Shown: positions 24,641 through 36,534, counted from the first letter of the stretch. The stretch is DNA of 64,000 nucleotides from Castor canadensis (GCF_047511655.1 NC_133386.1:126289866-126353865), one strand, 5' to 3'. Numbers and translations: made by a program. Notes: a model not told the origin generated them from the letters alone.

Positions 24641-25861
24641 TCTGTTAGTTGTGTACAAGATTTATATTTTCTCATTTTGTTGCTTATTTGTTTAATTAAT
24701 TACTAAGAAAACTATGGTACAAACTATGTGTATTGTTGTTGACTTTTTTCCTAGTTCTGTTAAATCTATTGATTTCATTTGATATTTCAATCTATGCCCT
24801 TGAGTTTATATCAATTCACTTTTGTGATGTGTTAAGTTTGAATTAATTATTTTATTATTATACAATGTCACTTTAATATCTAATAATGCTTATTTCCCTT
24901 AAAGGATGCATTAACTGATATTCTATAGCCATATCAACTTTCTCAGACAAATATTATGAATGTTTGTCTTTATATTTAGTTTATAGAGAATTTTGTTAAA
25001 GAGCACATGGTTGCAATTTGTTTGTATGTGTATGTGTGTATGCATTGTAACCATAATTGTTGCTTTACTTTAGTGTTTATTTTATTTATACTGAATAATA
25101 TTATTGATATAGTTTTGTGTGAGTCTACCATTTTGCAATTTTATTTTGTGTAATGGTTGCTTTTGTTCTCATATTGATCACTTTTTTTCAGCTTAAGTTT
25201 ATATCTTTAATTCAATTCTATTTATTCTCTTAGCTTTAGAAACTTATGTTAAGATTTCTGTGATTATATTAGAGAATTAATTATGCTGTAGGGAGTTAAT
25301 ACATCTACTTTGAATTACTATTTATACCACTTTCCAAACATGGTAAATACACTGTTACTAATTCCATTTAACACTCCTACTCTTTGTTCTATTGATTTCA
25401 CATATTTTACTGGTCAACATTTTGAATGTTACAAAAATTGAAGGTGTCTTCTATGTTTACATACATGCCCTTTGGAAAGAAGGCTTACCTGCTCTTCTGC
25501 CAATCTCTGTTTAATCTTACACTTCGCTTAGTGTGAATCTTTAGTACACAGTTCTTTTATCTCAGCTCCTTTTTATCTGATGCTATTTTATTTTCCTTCT
25601 GAGAAATAACCTCACTGTACAGTGTTCTGTGTTGGTGGAAATTTTCCCCCCGTCACTTAAAAATACGCTTGCATTGTCTACAGCTTGTCCTTGGACTCCC
25701 ATTACTTTTGAAAGTCAGCTTTCCTGTTTTCTAAATTGCCATTGAGAATATCTTTCTTTGTGGACTACTTTCAAGATTTTTACTGTCTTTGTTTTTCAAC
25801 AGTTTGACCGTGGTGTACTTGTGTGTAGATTTATTTACAGTTTTCTCTTTTTTTGACATAC

Positions 25862-26845
25862 TGGGTTTTTTTTTTTATTTTATCATTTTTGCATTTACTT
25901 ACATCTGTATGCATTATTTGGCCCACCTCTCTTTCCCCTCCCTGCTTTCGGGCAGAACCTGTTCCATCCTCTTGTTCTCTAATTTTATTGAAGAGAAAAC
26001 ATGAGATAATAAGAAAAACATAGTGTTTTGCTAGTTTGAGATAAAGATAGCTATCCAGAGAGACTTCTAGTGTTTCCATGCACATGTGTATTTCAGCCCA
26101 TTTTGGTTCATCTGTACCAGACCTCTTCAATCCTTCCTAAGTTCCTTCTCAATTGTGGCCTCTGCCAATTTAAGGTTATTACATTCACTCCTATACTGTG
26201 AGCATATCAACCACATTAAGGTTTTAGATTTCCTTCCCTTTCCCTATTCCTCCTGTGTGCAGTCTCCCCTTAGTGTGTGATCCATGTACAAAAATATTAC
26301 TATATTTGTTTTAGGTCTATAATCTGCATATGAGAGAGAATATGCAATTTTTTGTCTTCACTTAATATGAGCTTGGCTAACTTCACTTAAGATGATGTTC
26401 TTCAGTTCCATCCATTTACCTGTAAGTGACAAAATTTTATTCTACTTTGTGGCTGAATAAAATTCCATTGTGTATAAATACCACATTTTCTTAATCTATT
26501 TATTGGTAGTGGGGCATCTTGGCTGTTTCCTTAGTTTGGTTTTTGTAAATAGTGCTGCAATAATCATGTGTGTCAGGTGCCTTTGTAGTAAACTGAGTTG
26601 CATTCCTTTGGGTTTAATCCTAGGAGTGGTATTCCTGGGTCATATGGCAGATCTGTGTTTAGTTTTTTAGAAAGCCTCCATATTGTTTTCCATAGTGGTT
26701 GTACTAGCTTACATTCCCACCAGCAGTGTATGAGGGTTCCTTTCTACCCACATCCTGACCATCATTTGTTGTTGGTGGTGTTCTTGATGGTAGCTATTCT
26801 AACTGCAGTGAGGTGGAATCTTAATGTGTTTTTAATAGATCTTTC
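25862..26845 (-). repeat. younger LINE-1, 5'-truncated, inserted in the old L1M
   Basis: Poly(T) at 25866-25877 is followed by the family-A 3' UTR (TGCATTTACTTACATCTGTA, CCTCCCTGCTTTCGGGCAGA, TCTAATTTTATTGAAGAGAA). ORF2 C-terminal sequence follows in reverse, up to about 26845 (CATTCCCACCAGCAGTGTAT at 26713, GTTGGTGGTGTTCTTGATGG). Old L1M sequence resumes directly after it, which proves a later insertion. Confidence 0.85.
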
Positions 26846-27340
26846 TGAAGTTGTTGAATCTGATAGTTGGTATTTTTTTAGTTCCAGAAATTTTCAGCTA
26901 TTCATTGACTTCATGAATTTATTTTTTTGCTTTAGATATGAAATTTATGTATGTTAAGCTATTGGAGAGCTATCACAAATTTGTTACTTTTTTCCTGTTC
27001 CATTTTCCCCTTATTCTTCATTTTCAAAAATTTCCAATAATTATCTTGAAATTTCCTAATATGATCTTGGAAAGTTGCTTCCAATTAGTTATTTTATTTT
27101 TCCCATTTTAGGTTATTCATCAGATTATTTTATGTTTGCAGTTTCTTGTAACATTATTTTACACAGTTTGACTCTATCATTCTTCATCTGGAAAACTTTT
27201 TACAGTATGTATTTTAAAATCAGAAAAGATTTCAATATAGGGAAAGATGTTGTATGGTTCCTTTTTGTTCTTTTCCTCCTTTGGAATTGGTCACTTTTTC
27301 TTGCCTCTTTGCATACAACTGTGATTTGCCCCATTTAAGT

Positions 27341-28289
27341 ACAGAGCTAGAGGGTAAATAATTAAAACAATAATAAGATTTTGTACATCCTGGTAAAATA
27401 GAGTATTAAAAATAAGTCTAGAAAGCATGGTTTATATACACATTTAATAGAACATCTGCTATAGCATGGCTTTGCTCAAAGCAATGAGACACATAAAATG
27501 GTAAGACATTGGTTTCATCTTTACAGAAAGTGAGTCATGTCATATTTACAAATACAATAGTAAAACATTGTGAAAGGAATGGAGATAATAAATCAATGAA
27601 AATGGATTATTACATTAATATGGGTATACAGCATAAGACTCATGTATTTTGTACTCTTTGAGCTGACAGTTGATAGAAATTTGCTAGAAACCAAGGGAGA
27701 TGTAAACAAGGAAAATACTTACACAGATGGACAAAAACATACACAAATCCATACACTGTGAAATAGCTTTATACAATTAGTAGTTCTAAGTAACCTCACT
27801 TTAGTGGGAAGGATAGTAGGTCTTGAAGATCCTGATCCCTTATAAATTATTCCACAGTGATTGAAATCTAGTTTTAGAAAACCAGAACCCATTAAAATTC
27901 TAATTTGAAATTATAAGGGAAAATAAAAATAAATAGTAATATAAAAATATAAAATAGAAGGGAAAACACCATCTCACCCATCCTACAGACAATAATATAA
28001 TGTACAAATGTAATATAGAAAGAAAATCCCATACAACCCATACCTAAGGATTCTACTCTCTAAAGAAAGATCTACCTGAGGAGCAGAGGCATTATATAAG
28101 GACAAATGAAGAAACAAGAGGTGCTACTTTATGTATCTGTCTTTAAAAGTAATTGAAAGTCAAATACTACAGAAAATAATAATGATTGAGGCAATTAGAG
28201 AAGAATATACCAATTATCCTGTTTAAAAGTAGCATCACATACACCAAGAAACGTCTTTGAACAATGACTTAGAAATTAACAACAAAAGA
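27341..28289. other. unassigned non-coding DNA
   Basis: A-rich; no gene or family recognised. Confidence 0.45.
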
Positions 28290-28572
28290 CAGGACTGTAA
28301 AATAAACACAGTGAGTGTGATGGGTACTCATGGGAGTGGGGTGGTGAATGAAGGAGATTAAGGTGGGAGAATGTGGTTGATGGACTTCATATACTTATAC
28401 GAAATAGAACAATGAGACCTCTTGCAATTTCTTTAAGTGAGGTTGGGAAGGGGTTGTGGGGGAAAGATGGTGGGGTGAACTAACCAATGTATAATGTCAA
28501 CCTATTTGGAGCTGTCACAATGAATCCCCGACCCTGTACAATGAATATAACCTAATAAAAATACAGTATAAC
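28290..28572 (+). repeat. LINE-1 3' UTR fragment of a further subfamily
   Basis: GGGGTGGTGAATGAAGGAGA, GATGGACTTCATATACTTAT, GGTTGGGAAGGGGTTGTGGG and the end CAATGAATATAACCTAATAA with AAAATAC are typical of a rodent L1 3' UTR with a G-rich part and an AATAAA signal. It differs from the 3' UTRs at 35.6, 38.3 and 42.4 kb. Confidence 0.6.
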
Positions 28573-28885
28573 AAAAAGAGTGAAGCAATTAAGAATTAAT
28601 TTAACAACAGAAGTTCAAAACATTTTATCCTTAAACAGAAAAGAACTGAGGACTGATAATTAAATGCTTATGTTTATATATGGCTGGTTTTCTGAAAAGC
28701 TGCTCCATCAATCCTACTGAAAAAGTAGTGGACCTGGGAGTGGTAGGCAACTCTGGGACAGGAAAGGGTAGGGAATTCTAGAAAGGGAATTGATTGGGCA
28801 AGACTTTGGAGCAAAGGGAAATGAACAGAGTACAAGGAGTCAGTAGATGTTCTCAAAATTGAAACAATTTGAAATCAGTATTTGA
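28573..28885. other. flank between two L1 elements, unassigned
   Basis: No feature recognised; the right part is the integration site of the full-length L1. Confidence 0.4.
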
Positions 28886-28894
28886 GAAGTTCAA
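28886..28894. repeat. candidate 5' target-site duplication of the full-length L1
   Basis: GAAGTTCAA, against GACGTTCAA at 36054-36062 (8 of 9). Short and imperfect, so tentative. Confidence 0.4.
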
Positions 28895-30501
28895 GTGAGG
28901 ATTCCAAGATGGCGGCTAGAGGGAGGAAGCAGAAAGCGAGCCTCCTATAGTGAAATCTTGGAGAGATGCTGGAGACACATTTTGCAGGCATAATCACTGA
29001 GAAAAGGCATAACTTTGACCCCTCCACACCTCCAGCTGGTGCAGAGAATCTCCACCTCACATTAAACGGAAAAACAAGGAGGGCCCCCATCCACCAGTCA
29101 CCAGTGCACAGACGGCTTGGGAAGACACGAACCAGGTGAGCTTCACGGTACCATGGTACTCCCACAGACAAGCCTGGGCCAGAGCAGCATAGCCCCTTGG
29201 ATAGACTGATCTCCACCCGGGGAAAAAAAAAGAAACTGAGTAATAAGCAATAAGAACAAATAAGACATGCAGGAAAGAGGGTGGGGCACACTGAGTGCCG
29301 AAGATTGGGGGAAAGGAATCCTTCCCAGGACTGTAAATAAACAAGCCGGGCAGGCCGGAGAGCCTCTGGCAGGAGCAGGGGCATGTGCCCAGCAACCAGG
29401 AGTGGGGAAGCTTATGAGAGTGGTGGAGGGAGAAAAGCTCCACAGGAGAGGAGGGAAGACCCACTTCCCACATGAGCTGTAAACAAACATGGTGGATGGC
29501 AGGAGCAGCAGCACCACCCAGTAATCAGGATCAGGAAAGCTTGTGAAAGTGGAGGTGGGAGGAGAACTGCACAGGAGAGAGGGGAAGACCCACCTCCCAC
29601 ATGAACTGTAAATAAACATGCAGGCCTGAGAACGCAGGTGCAGTGTCACCTTTCCCAGTGCTTGGAAAGGGGAAAGCTTGTAGCAGAGGCTCACGCACAG
29701 GAGAAATCTGAGCAAACAAAGCCTGCAGGGCCAGGTGAGTGCTAAGCTCACCCCAGAGATCTGCATAAATAACACCTCCAGCAACAGCAGGCTGCCAGCA
29801 GCAGGCAGGCAAGCCACAGTTGCAGATACAATTCTCAGAACTGTCTCGAGACTCTTTTTTTTTCTTTGTCTCCCTACCTTTGATGAGAGAACAACAGAAT
29901 TACACCTGCAAGCTGAAAACCTTACTGAAACTGTATTGCATTTGAACTTGGGACACTTGGTGGGTTTTTTTTTGTGTGGGTGTGTGTAGTTTTGTTCTAC
30001 TTTATGCATCCCCTTTGATGAGACAACTACAGAACAACATCTGAGGCACCATATCCAGGACTGGAGACTGAGACTTCACTGCATTTGAACTTGGAGGTTT
30101 TTTGGTTTTTTGGTTCTTTTAAATTTTCTGTTTTTTCATTTTATTTTAATACATGTTTATAAATAGATTTTTCTTTCATTTACTTATTTTTTTATTTTTA
30201 TTCTTAGCTTTATTGTTTTTATTTTTGATTTTCAATCCTCTCTCTGTCTCCCTAATGTCTGTTCAGCTTACTGTTGATTAGTACACTAAAGCTCCCTGTT
30301 TATACCTTTGAAATCTTCTTGTCTGATACCTTGTTCTGTTTTCTCCCTCCAGTCTGTGTATTTGTTTTTCCCATTTCTTTAACTTCTTGCTTTCCATCTC
30401 AGCTCACCCTCCCATTCTAAATATTACCATTGTTATTATTACAAGCTAGAAAATACTTAATTGCACACAGTACAGGGACAGTAACAACACCAAAGACAAG
30501 G
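28895..30501 (+). promoter_or_regulatory. LINE-1 5' UTR / internal promoter
   Basis: In LINE-1 this region drives pol II transcription from the first base. Visible here are a YY1-type site AAGATGGCGGC at 28906-28916, 11 bases from the 5' end, a GC-rich first kilobase, and an imperfect tandem repeat (29331-29725). A T-rich second half (30090-30400) precedes ORF1. YY1 binding at this position sets the start site in human L1; the same role here is inferred. Confidence 0.8.
29331..29725 (+). repeat. imperfect tandem units inside the LINE-1 5' UTR
   Basis: Units begin with CTGTAAAYAAACA at 29331, 29477 and 29606, giving spacings of 146 and 129 bases. A degraded start (TCTGAGCAAACAAAGCC) lies near 29707. 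Units 1 and 2 share GGGAAGCTTATGAGAGTGG / GGAAAGCTTGTGAAAGTGG and AGGGAAGACCCACTTCCCAC / GGGGAAGACCCACCTCCCAC. They are probably duplicated promoter modules. Confidence 0.85.
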
Positions 30502-31701
30502 ATGGGAAGACAGAAAAAACAGGGAAACCAGTTTCCCCATAGCAAAAAATTAGTACAGGAACCAGAGGGGAATGAAGAAAACAGAAACTGAGATCCAGAC
30601 TCCAACAAAATGATAAAAACTATGCCAAAGGACCCAATGAAGCCCACAAGAATAATTTAAAAGAAGACATACTACAGGTACTCAATGAGAATTTTATAGA
30701 GATGATACTGGATAGGGTCAACCAAAATGTACAGGAGACACTCAAGAAATTCCAAGACAACAAAACATGAGAATTTGAAAAAACAAAAGAAGAAATAAAG
30801 GAAACCATAGAAGCACTGTATAAACACCAAAGTGAAACAGAGAACACGATGAATAAACAGATAAATGAACTCAGGACAAAAAATAGACAACATTAAAGAG
30901 GAAAACAGCCAGGATATGGAAAACCTCAGAAAAAAGAACAAAACAGAACTGCAAAACAAAACAGAAGGCCAATCCAGCAGAATAAAACAAACAGAATACA
31001 GAATCTCAGAACTTGAAGATGAAATGGTAATTAAAGGAAAAACTGAAGAACTATTAATTAAACAACTCAAGATCTGTGAAAAGAATATGCAAGAACTCAC
31101 CGACTCTATCAAAAGGCCAAACTTGAGAATCATGGGCATCGAAGAAGGAGAAGAGGTGCAAGCGAAGGGAATGCATAATATATTTAACAAAATAATAATG
31201 GAAAATTTCCCAAATCTAGAGAAAGATATACCCATACAGATGCAAGAGGCCCCCAGGACACCAAACAGACCAGAGGAAAATAGACCTACCCCATGACATA
31301 TCATTATTAAAACAACAAGTTCAGAAACTAAGGAAAGAATATTGAAGGCTGTAAGAGAGAAAAAACAAGTAACATACAAAGGTAAACCCATCAAAATCAC
31401 AGCAGACTTCTCAACAGAAATATTAAAAGCAAGAAGAGCATGGGTTGAGATGTTCTGAGCACTGAATGAAAATAACTTCAACTCCAGGATACTCTACCCA
31501 GCAAAACTATCATTCAAAATAGATGGAGCAATAAAAGTCTTCCATGATAAGCAGAAACTAAAACAATATGTGACCACAAAGCCACCACTACAAAAGATTC
31601 TGCAAGGGATTCTGCACACAGAAAGTGAAATCCAACTTAATCATGAAAAGACAGGCAGCACCAAACTACAGGAAAAGAAAAAGCAAGAAAGTAGAGAGTA
31701 A
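30502..31701 (+). pseudogene. LINE-1 ORF1 (RNA-binding chaperone), broken
   Basis: ORF1p binds LINE-1 RNA as a trimer and acts as a nucleic-acid chaperone. The ATG at 30502 opens MGRQKKQGNQFPHSKK, like family N-termini. The coiled coil follows, read partly in another frame, and its end is seen in the 143-codon open stretch at 30865-31296 (lysine/glutamate heptads). RRM signatures follow (RPNLRIMGIEEGEE at about 31111-31152; FPNLEKDIPIQMQE). The C-terminal domain reads KGKPIKITADFS and RILYPAKLSFKIDG, ending at TAA 31699. Breaks include TGA near 30589, a frameshift near 30640, TGA near 30757, a frameshift near 30890, TGA 31294 (from CGA) and TGA 31456. Not functional. Confidence 0.93.
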
Positions 31702-31748
31702 CCTCAACTTAGGTACACACAATCAAACCTTCAAACTAAGACAACTAA

Positions 31749-34700
31749 ATGACAGGAATCACCACATACCTATCAGTACTAACGCTTAATGTTAACGGAC
31801 TTAATTCACCCATCAAAAGGCACCGCATGACAAATGGATTAAAAAGGAAGATCCAACAATTTGTTGCTTACAGGAGACCCATCTCACCGACAGAAATAAG
31901 CATAGGCTTAGGATGAAAGGCTGGAAGAAGATTTACCAAGCCAATGGCCCCCGAAAACAGGCTGGAGTAGCAATACTTATCTCTGACAAAGTAGACTTCA
32001 AACCTACATTGATCAAATGAGATAAAGAAGGACATTCTATACTAATAAAAGGGGAAATAGACCAAAAGGAAATAATAATTATTAACCTGTATGCACCCAA
32101 TGTCAACGCATCCAATTTCATCAAACATACCCCGAAAGACCTAAAAGCATATATAAACGCCAACACAGTGGTTGTGGGAGACTGTAACACCCCATTATCA
32201 TCAATAGATAGGTCATCCAAACAAAAACTCAATAAAGAAATCCAAGATCTAAAATATGCAATAGATCAAATGGACCTAGTTGATATCTACAGAACATTTC
32301 ATCCAACTTCTACACAATATACATTCTTCTCAGCAGCCCATGGAAACTTCTCCAAAATAGATCATATCCTAGGGCACAAAGCAAGTCTCAGCAAATATAA
32401 GAAAATAGAAATTATACGTGCATACTATCTGATCACAATGCAGTAAAAGTAGAACTCAACAACAAAAGTAAAGACAAAAAATATGCAAACAGCTGGAAAC
32501 TAAATAACTCATTACTTAATGAAGAATGGATCATCGATGAAATAAAAGAGGAAATTAAAAAGTTCCTGGAAGTCAATGAAAATGAAAACACAACCTACCG
32601 GAACCTATGGGACACAGCTAAGGCAGTCCTGAGAGGAAAGTTTATAGCCATGAATGCATATATTAAAAAGACTGAAAGATCCAAAATCAATGACCTAATG
32701 ATACATCTCAAACTCCTAGAAAAAAAGAAAGCAAATCCCAAAACAAATAGAGGGAGAGAAATAATAAAAATAAGAGCTGAAATCAACGAAATAGAAACCA
32801 AAAAAACCATACAATGAATTAATGAAACAAAAAGTTGGTTCTTTGAAAAAATAAACAAGATCGATAGACCCCTAGCAAACCTGACTAAAATGAGGAGAGA
32901 AAAAACCCAAATTAGTAGAATCAGGAATGCAAAAGGGGATCTAACAACAAACACCATGGAAGTCCAGGAAAACATCAGAGACTACTTTGAGAACCTATAT
33001 TCAAATAAATTTGAAAATCTTAAATAAATGGAAGATTTCTAGTTACAAATTACCATCCAAAACTGAACCAAGAGGAAATTAATCACCTGAATAGATCTAT
33101 AACACAAAATGAAATTGAAGCAGCAATCAAGAGTCTCCCCAAAAAGAAAAGTCCAGGACCTGATCTATTCTCTGCTGAATTCTATCAGACCTTTAAAGAA
33201 GAACTGATACCAACCCTCCTTAAACTGTTCCATGAAATAGAAAGGGAAGGAAAACTGCCAAACACATTTTATGAAGCCACTATTACACTTATCCCAAAAC
33301 CAGGCAAAGACACCTTCAAAAAGGAGAACTATAGGCCAATCTCCTTAGTGAACATTGACGCAAAAATCCTCAACAAAATAATAGCAAACTGAATTCAACA
33401 ACACATCAAAAAGATTATTCACCACGACCAAGTAGGCTTCATCCCAGGGATGCAGGGGTGGTTCAACATACGAAAATCAATAAATGTAATAAACCACATT
33501 AACAGAAGCAAAGACAAAAACCACTTGATCATCTCAATAGATGCAGAAAAAGCCTTTGATAAGATCCAACACCATTTCATGATAAAAGCTCTAAGAAAAC
33601 TAGGAATAGAAGGAAAGTGCCTCAACATTATAAAAGCTATATATGACAAACCTACAGCCAGCATTATACTTAACGGAGAAAAATTAAAACCATTCCCTCT
33701 AAAATCAGGAACCAGACAAGGATGCCCACTATCTCCACTCCTATTCAACATAGTACTGGAATTCCTAGCCAGAGCAATTAGGCAAGAAGAAGGAATAAAA
33801 GAAATACAAATAGGTAAAGAAACTGTCAAAGTATCCCTATTTGCAGATGACATGATCCTATACCTTAAAGACCCAAAAAATTCTACTCAGAAGCTTCTAG
33901 ACATCATCAATAGCTATAACAAGGTAGCAGGATATAAAATCAACATAGAAAAATCATTAGCATTTCTATACACTAACAATGAGCAAACTGAAAAAGAATG
34001 TATGAAAACAATTCCATTTACAATAGTCTCAAAAAAAATCACATACCTAGGTGTAAACCTAACAAAAGATGTGAAAGACCTCTACAAGGAAAACTATACA
34101 CTTCTGAAGAAAGAGATTGAGGAAGACTATAGAAAGTGGAGAGATCTCCCATGCTCATGGATTGTTAGAATCAACATAGTAAAAATGTTGATACTCCCAA
34201 AAGTGATCTACATGTTTAATTCAATTCCCATCAAAATTCCAATGACATTCATTAAAGAGATTGAAAAATCTACCGTGAAATTAATATGGAAACACAGGAA
34301 GCCACGAATAGCCAAGGCAATATTCAGTCAAAAGAACAATGCAGGAGGTATCACAATACCTGACTTCAAACTATATTACAAAGCAATAACAATAAAAACA
34401 GCATGGTACTGGCACAAAAACAGACATGAAGACCAGTGGAACAGAATAGAGGACCCAGATATGAAGCCACAAAACTATAACCATCTTATCTTTTACAAAG
34501 GAGCTAAAAATATATGATGGAGAAATAGCAGCCTCTTCAACAAAAACTGCTGGGAAAACTGGTTAGCAGTCTGCAAAAAACTGAAACTAGATCCATGTAT
34601 ATCACCCTATACCAAGATTAACTCAAAATGGATCCAGGATCTTAATATCAGACCCCAAACTCTTAAGTTGATACAGGAAAGAGTAGGAAATACTCTACAG

Positions 34701-35566
34701 TTAGTAGGTATAGGTAAGAACTTTCTCAATGAAACCCCAGCAGCACAGTAACTAAGAGATAGCATAGATAAATGGGACCTCATAAAGCTAAAAAGCTTCT
34801 GTTCATCAAAAGATATGGTCTGTAAACTGAAGAGAACACCCACAGAGTGGGAGAAAATATTTGCCAACTATACATCAAAGGACTGATAACCAGAATATAC
34901 AGGGAACTTAAAAAACTAAATTCTCCCAAAACTAATGAACCAATAAAGAAATGGGCAAGTGAACTAAACAGAACTTTCTCAAAAGAAGAAATTCAAATGG
35001 CCAAAAAACACATGAAAAAATGCTCACCATCTCTAGCAATAAAGGAAATGCAAATTAAAACCACGCTAAGATTCCACCTCACCCCTGTTAGAATAGCCAT
35101 CTTCAGCAACACCACCAACAGCAGGTGTTGGCGAGGATGTGGGGAAAAAGGAACCCTCTTACACTGTTGGTGGGAATGTAGACTAATTACAACCACTCTG
35201 GAAAAAAATTTGAAGGCTACTTAAAAACTAGACATTGATCTACCATTTGATCCAGCAATACCACTCTTGGGGATATACCCAAAAGACTTTGACACAGGTT
35301 ACTCCAGAGGCACCTGCACACCCATGTTTATTGTGGCACTATTCACAATAGCCAAGTTATGGAAACAGCCAAGATGCCCCAACACCGACGAATGGATTAA
35401 GAAAATGTGGTATCTATACACAATGGAATTTTATGCAGCCATGAAGAAGAACGAAATGTTATCATTCTCTGGTAAATGGATGGAATTGGAGAATATCATT
35501 CTGAGTGAGGTTAGCCTGGCCCAAAAGACCAAAAATCATATGTTCTCCCTCATATGTGGATATTAG
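31749..35566 (+). pseudogene. LINE-1 ORF2 (endonuclease/reverse transcriptase), broken
   Basis: ORF2p nicks target DNA and reverse-transcribes the LINE-1 RNA. The ATG at 31749 opens MTGITTYLSVLTLNVNGLN, the start of the APE-like endonuclease. The catalytic-domain stretch around 32168 reads VVVGDCNTPLSSIDRSSKQ (family GDFN is GDCN here), and SKIDHILGH is at about 32358. The RT domain is a 355-codon open stretch (33450-34517) with [11 protein letters not shown] and the active-site FADD at 33840-33851 (residues 131-134 of that stretch). The C-terminal [18 protein letters not shown] zinc-knuckle-like motif is at about 35129-35182. Breaks: a 1-bp deletion near 31833, frameshifts near 32425, 33040 and 34880, and stops at 32018, 32815, 33025, 33390, 34515, 34749 and 35222. 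The last open piece ends MFSLICGY at 35566. Confidence 0.95.
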
Positions 35567-36050
35567 ATCAAGGGCAAACATAACAATTGGATTGGACTTT
35601 GAGCACATGATAAAAGCTTTAGTACACACGGGAGGGGTGAGGATAGGCAAGACACCTAAAAAATTAGTTAACATTTGTTGCCCTTAATGCAGAGAAACTA
35701 AAGCAGATACCTTAAAAGCATCTGAGGCCAATAGGAAAGGGGACCAGGAACTAGAGAAAAAGATCAAAAAGAATTAACCTAGAAGGTAACACACATGCAC
35801 AGGAAATTAATGTGAGTCAACTCCCTGTATAGCTATCCTTATTTCAACCAGCAAAAACCCTTGGTCCTTCCTATTATTGCTTATACTCTCTCTTCAACAA
35901 AATTAGAAATAAGGGCAAAATAGTTTCTGCTGGGTATTGAGGGGGGGGAAAGGGAGGGGGTGGTGTGGGTGGTAAGGGAGGGGGTGGGGGCAGGGGGGAG
36001 AAATGACCCAAGCCTTGTATGCACATATGAATAATAAAACAATAAAAAAA
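35567..36050 (+). other. LINE-1 3' UTR and A-rich tail
   Basis: Non-coding. It contains AACATTTGTTGCCCTTAATG, a G-rich tract at 35941-36000, GAAATGACCCAAGCCTTGTA, TGCACATATGAATAATAAAA (with the AATAAA signal) and a short A-rich tail. The same UTR appears, reversed, at 16.1-17.2, 25.9-26.3 and 37.4-37.9 kb. Confidence 0.93.
35941..36000 (+). repeat. G-rich polypurine tract in the LINE-1 3' UTR
   Basis: About 60 bases made almost only of G runs of three to eight separated by one to three bases. It has many G-runs suited to quadruplex formation. LINE-1 3' UTRs of mammals commonly carry such a tract. Confidence 0.93.
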
Positions 36051-36062
36051 AGGGACGTTCAA

Positions 36063-36530
36063 ATAGATTGCTATAACTAGGGTGACTACACTTAAACTAG
36101 ACAAACTCCAATGTTGATAATGACACTGTTATCCCACCTTAGTCTCAACTGTCTTTCCTACTCTCAACTTAATTTCCAATCACTAACAGGGACATTTATA
36201 CATGTAAATCAGACCACATTGTTCCCTTGGTTAAATTTCTGTAATTGTTTATTACTCCATTTAATTAATCTTAAGTGTTCACCATGAAGTTTAAATTATG
36301 TCTGATATGCCATTTGGATGTGAGTTACTCTCTATTTTCCAGCAACAAAACTCTTAAAGTCCACAAGTCTTTGAGCTCACAATTTTTTCTTTCTTGCATT
36401 TCCGTTGTTCACAGTTTCTCATAATTAACTGCTTTTTCTTGATGTAGTCTACTCAAATATCATTACAGATGTTCACTCTGGACAACGTATCTTCATATCT
36501 AAACACATGACAACTTTTATTCTCTTGCCA
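36063..36530. other. unassigned non-coding DNA
   Basis: Right flank of the L1; no gene or repeat recognised. Confidence 0.45.
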
Positions 36531-36534
36531 ATAT

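Larger units (their letters stand above)
21590..27340 (-). repeat. very long old LINE-1 (L1M) on the minus strand, interrupted
   Basis: Read on the plus strand, antisense L1M landmarks run from the ORF2 C-terminal side through the RT region toward ORF1 and the 5' part. They include the block around 21700 (TTATGAATAAACTAACTCTG), TTTGCATTTCCTGAAGGCCAATG at 22055, TTGCATCTGGAAATAAATGTC at 23528, GAGAGATTGGTCTACAATTT at 23631, and TGTTGAATCTGATAGTTGG at 26851. It is saturated with stops. A B1 SINE lies at 24536-24640 and a younger L1 at 25862-26845. Both ends are approximate, and more than one old L1 may be merged here. Confidence 0.65.
28895..36050 (+). mobile_element. full-length LINE-1 retrotransposon, inactive
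   Basis: About 7.15 kb. In order it has a 5' UTR of about 1.6 kb with a YY1-type motif, broken ORF1 (30502-31701), broken ORF2 (31749-35566), a 3' UTR with a G-rich tract, and an A-rich end with AATAATAAAACAATAAAAAA. Completeness at the 5' end and one candidate target duplication suggest a canonical target-primed insertion. The length is ordinary for a rodent L1 with a long 5' UTR. Several in-frame TGA codons stand where the family has CGA, fitting CpG decay. It is younger than the L1M relics around it but can no longer move. Confidence 0.96.

Noticed and set aside
30672-31481. 269-codon minus-strand open frame
   Set aside because: Exactly antisense to LINE-1 ORF1. The A-rich, lysine/glutamate-rich coding strand leaves few stops on the other strand; the peptide is phenylalanine/serine/leucine-rich as expected for such a shadow.
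33419-33853. 144-codon minus-strand open frame
   Set aside because: Antisense shadow of the reverse transcriptase region of LINE-1 ORF2.
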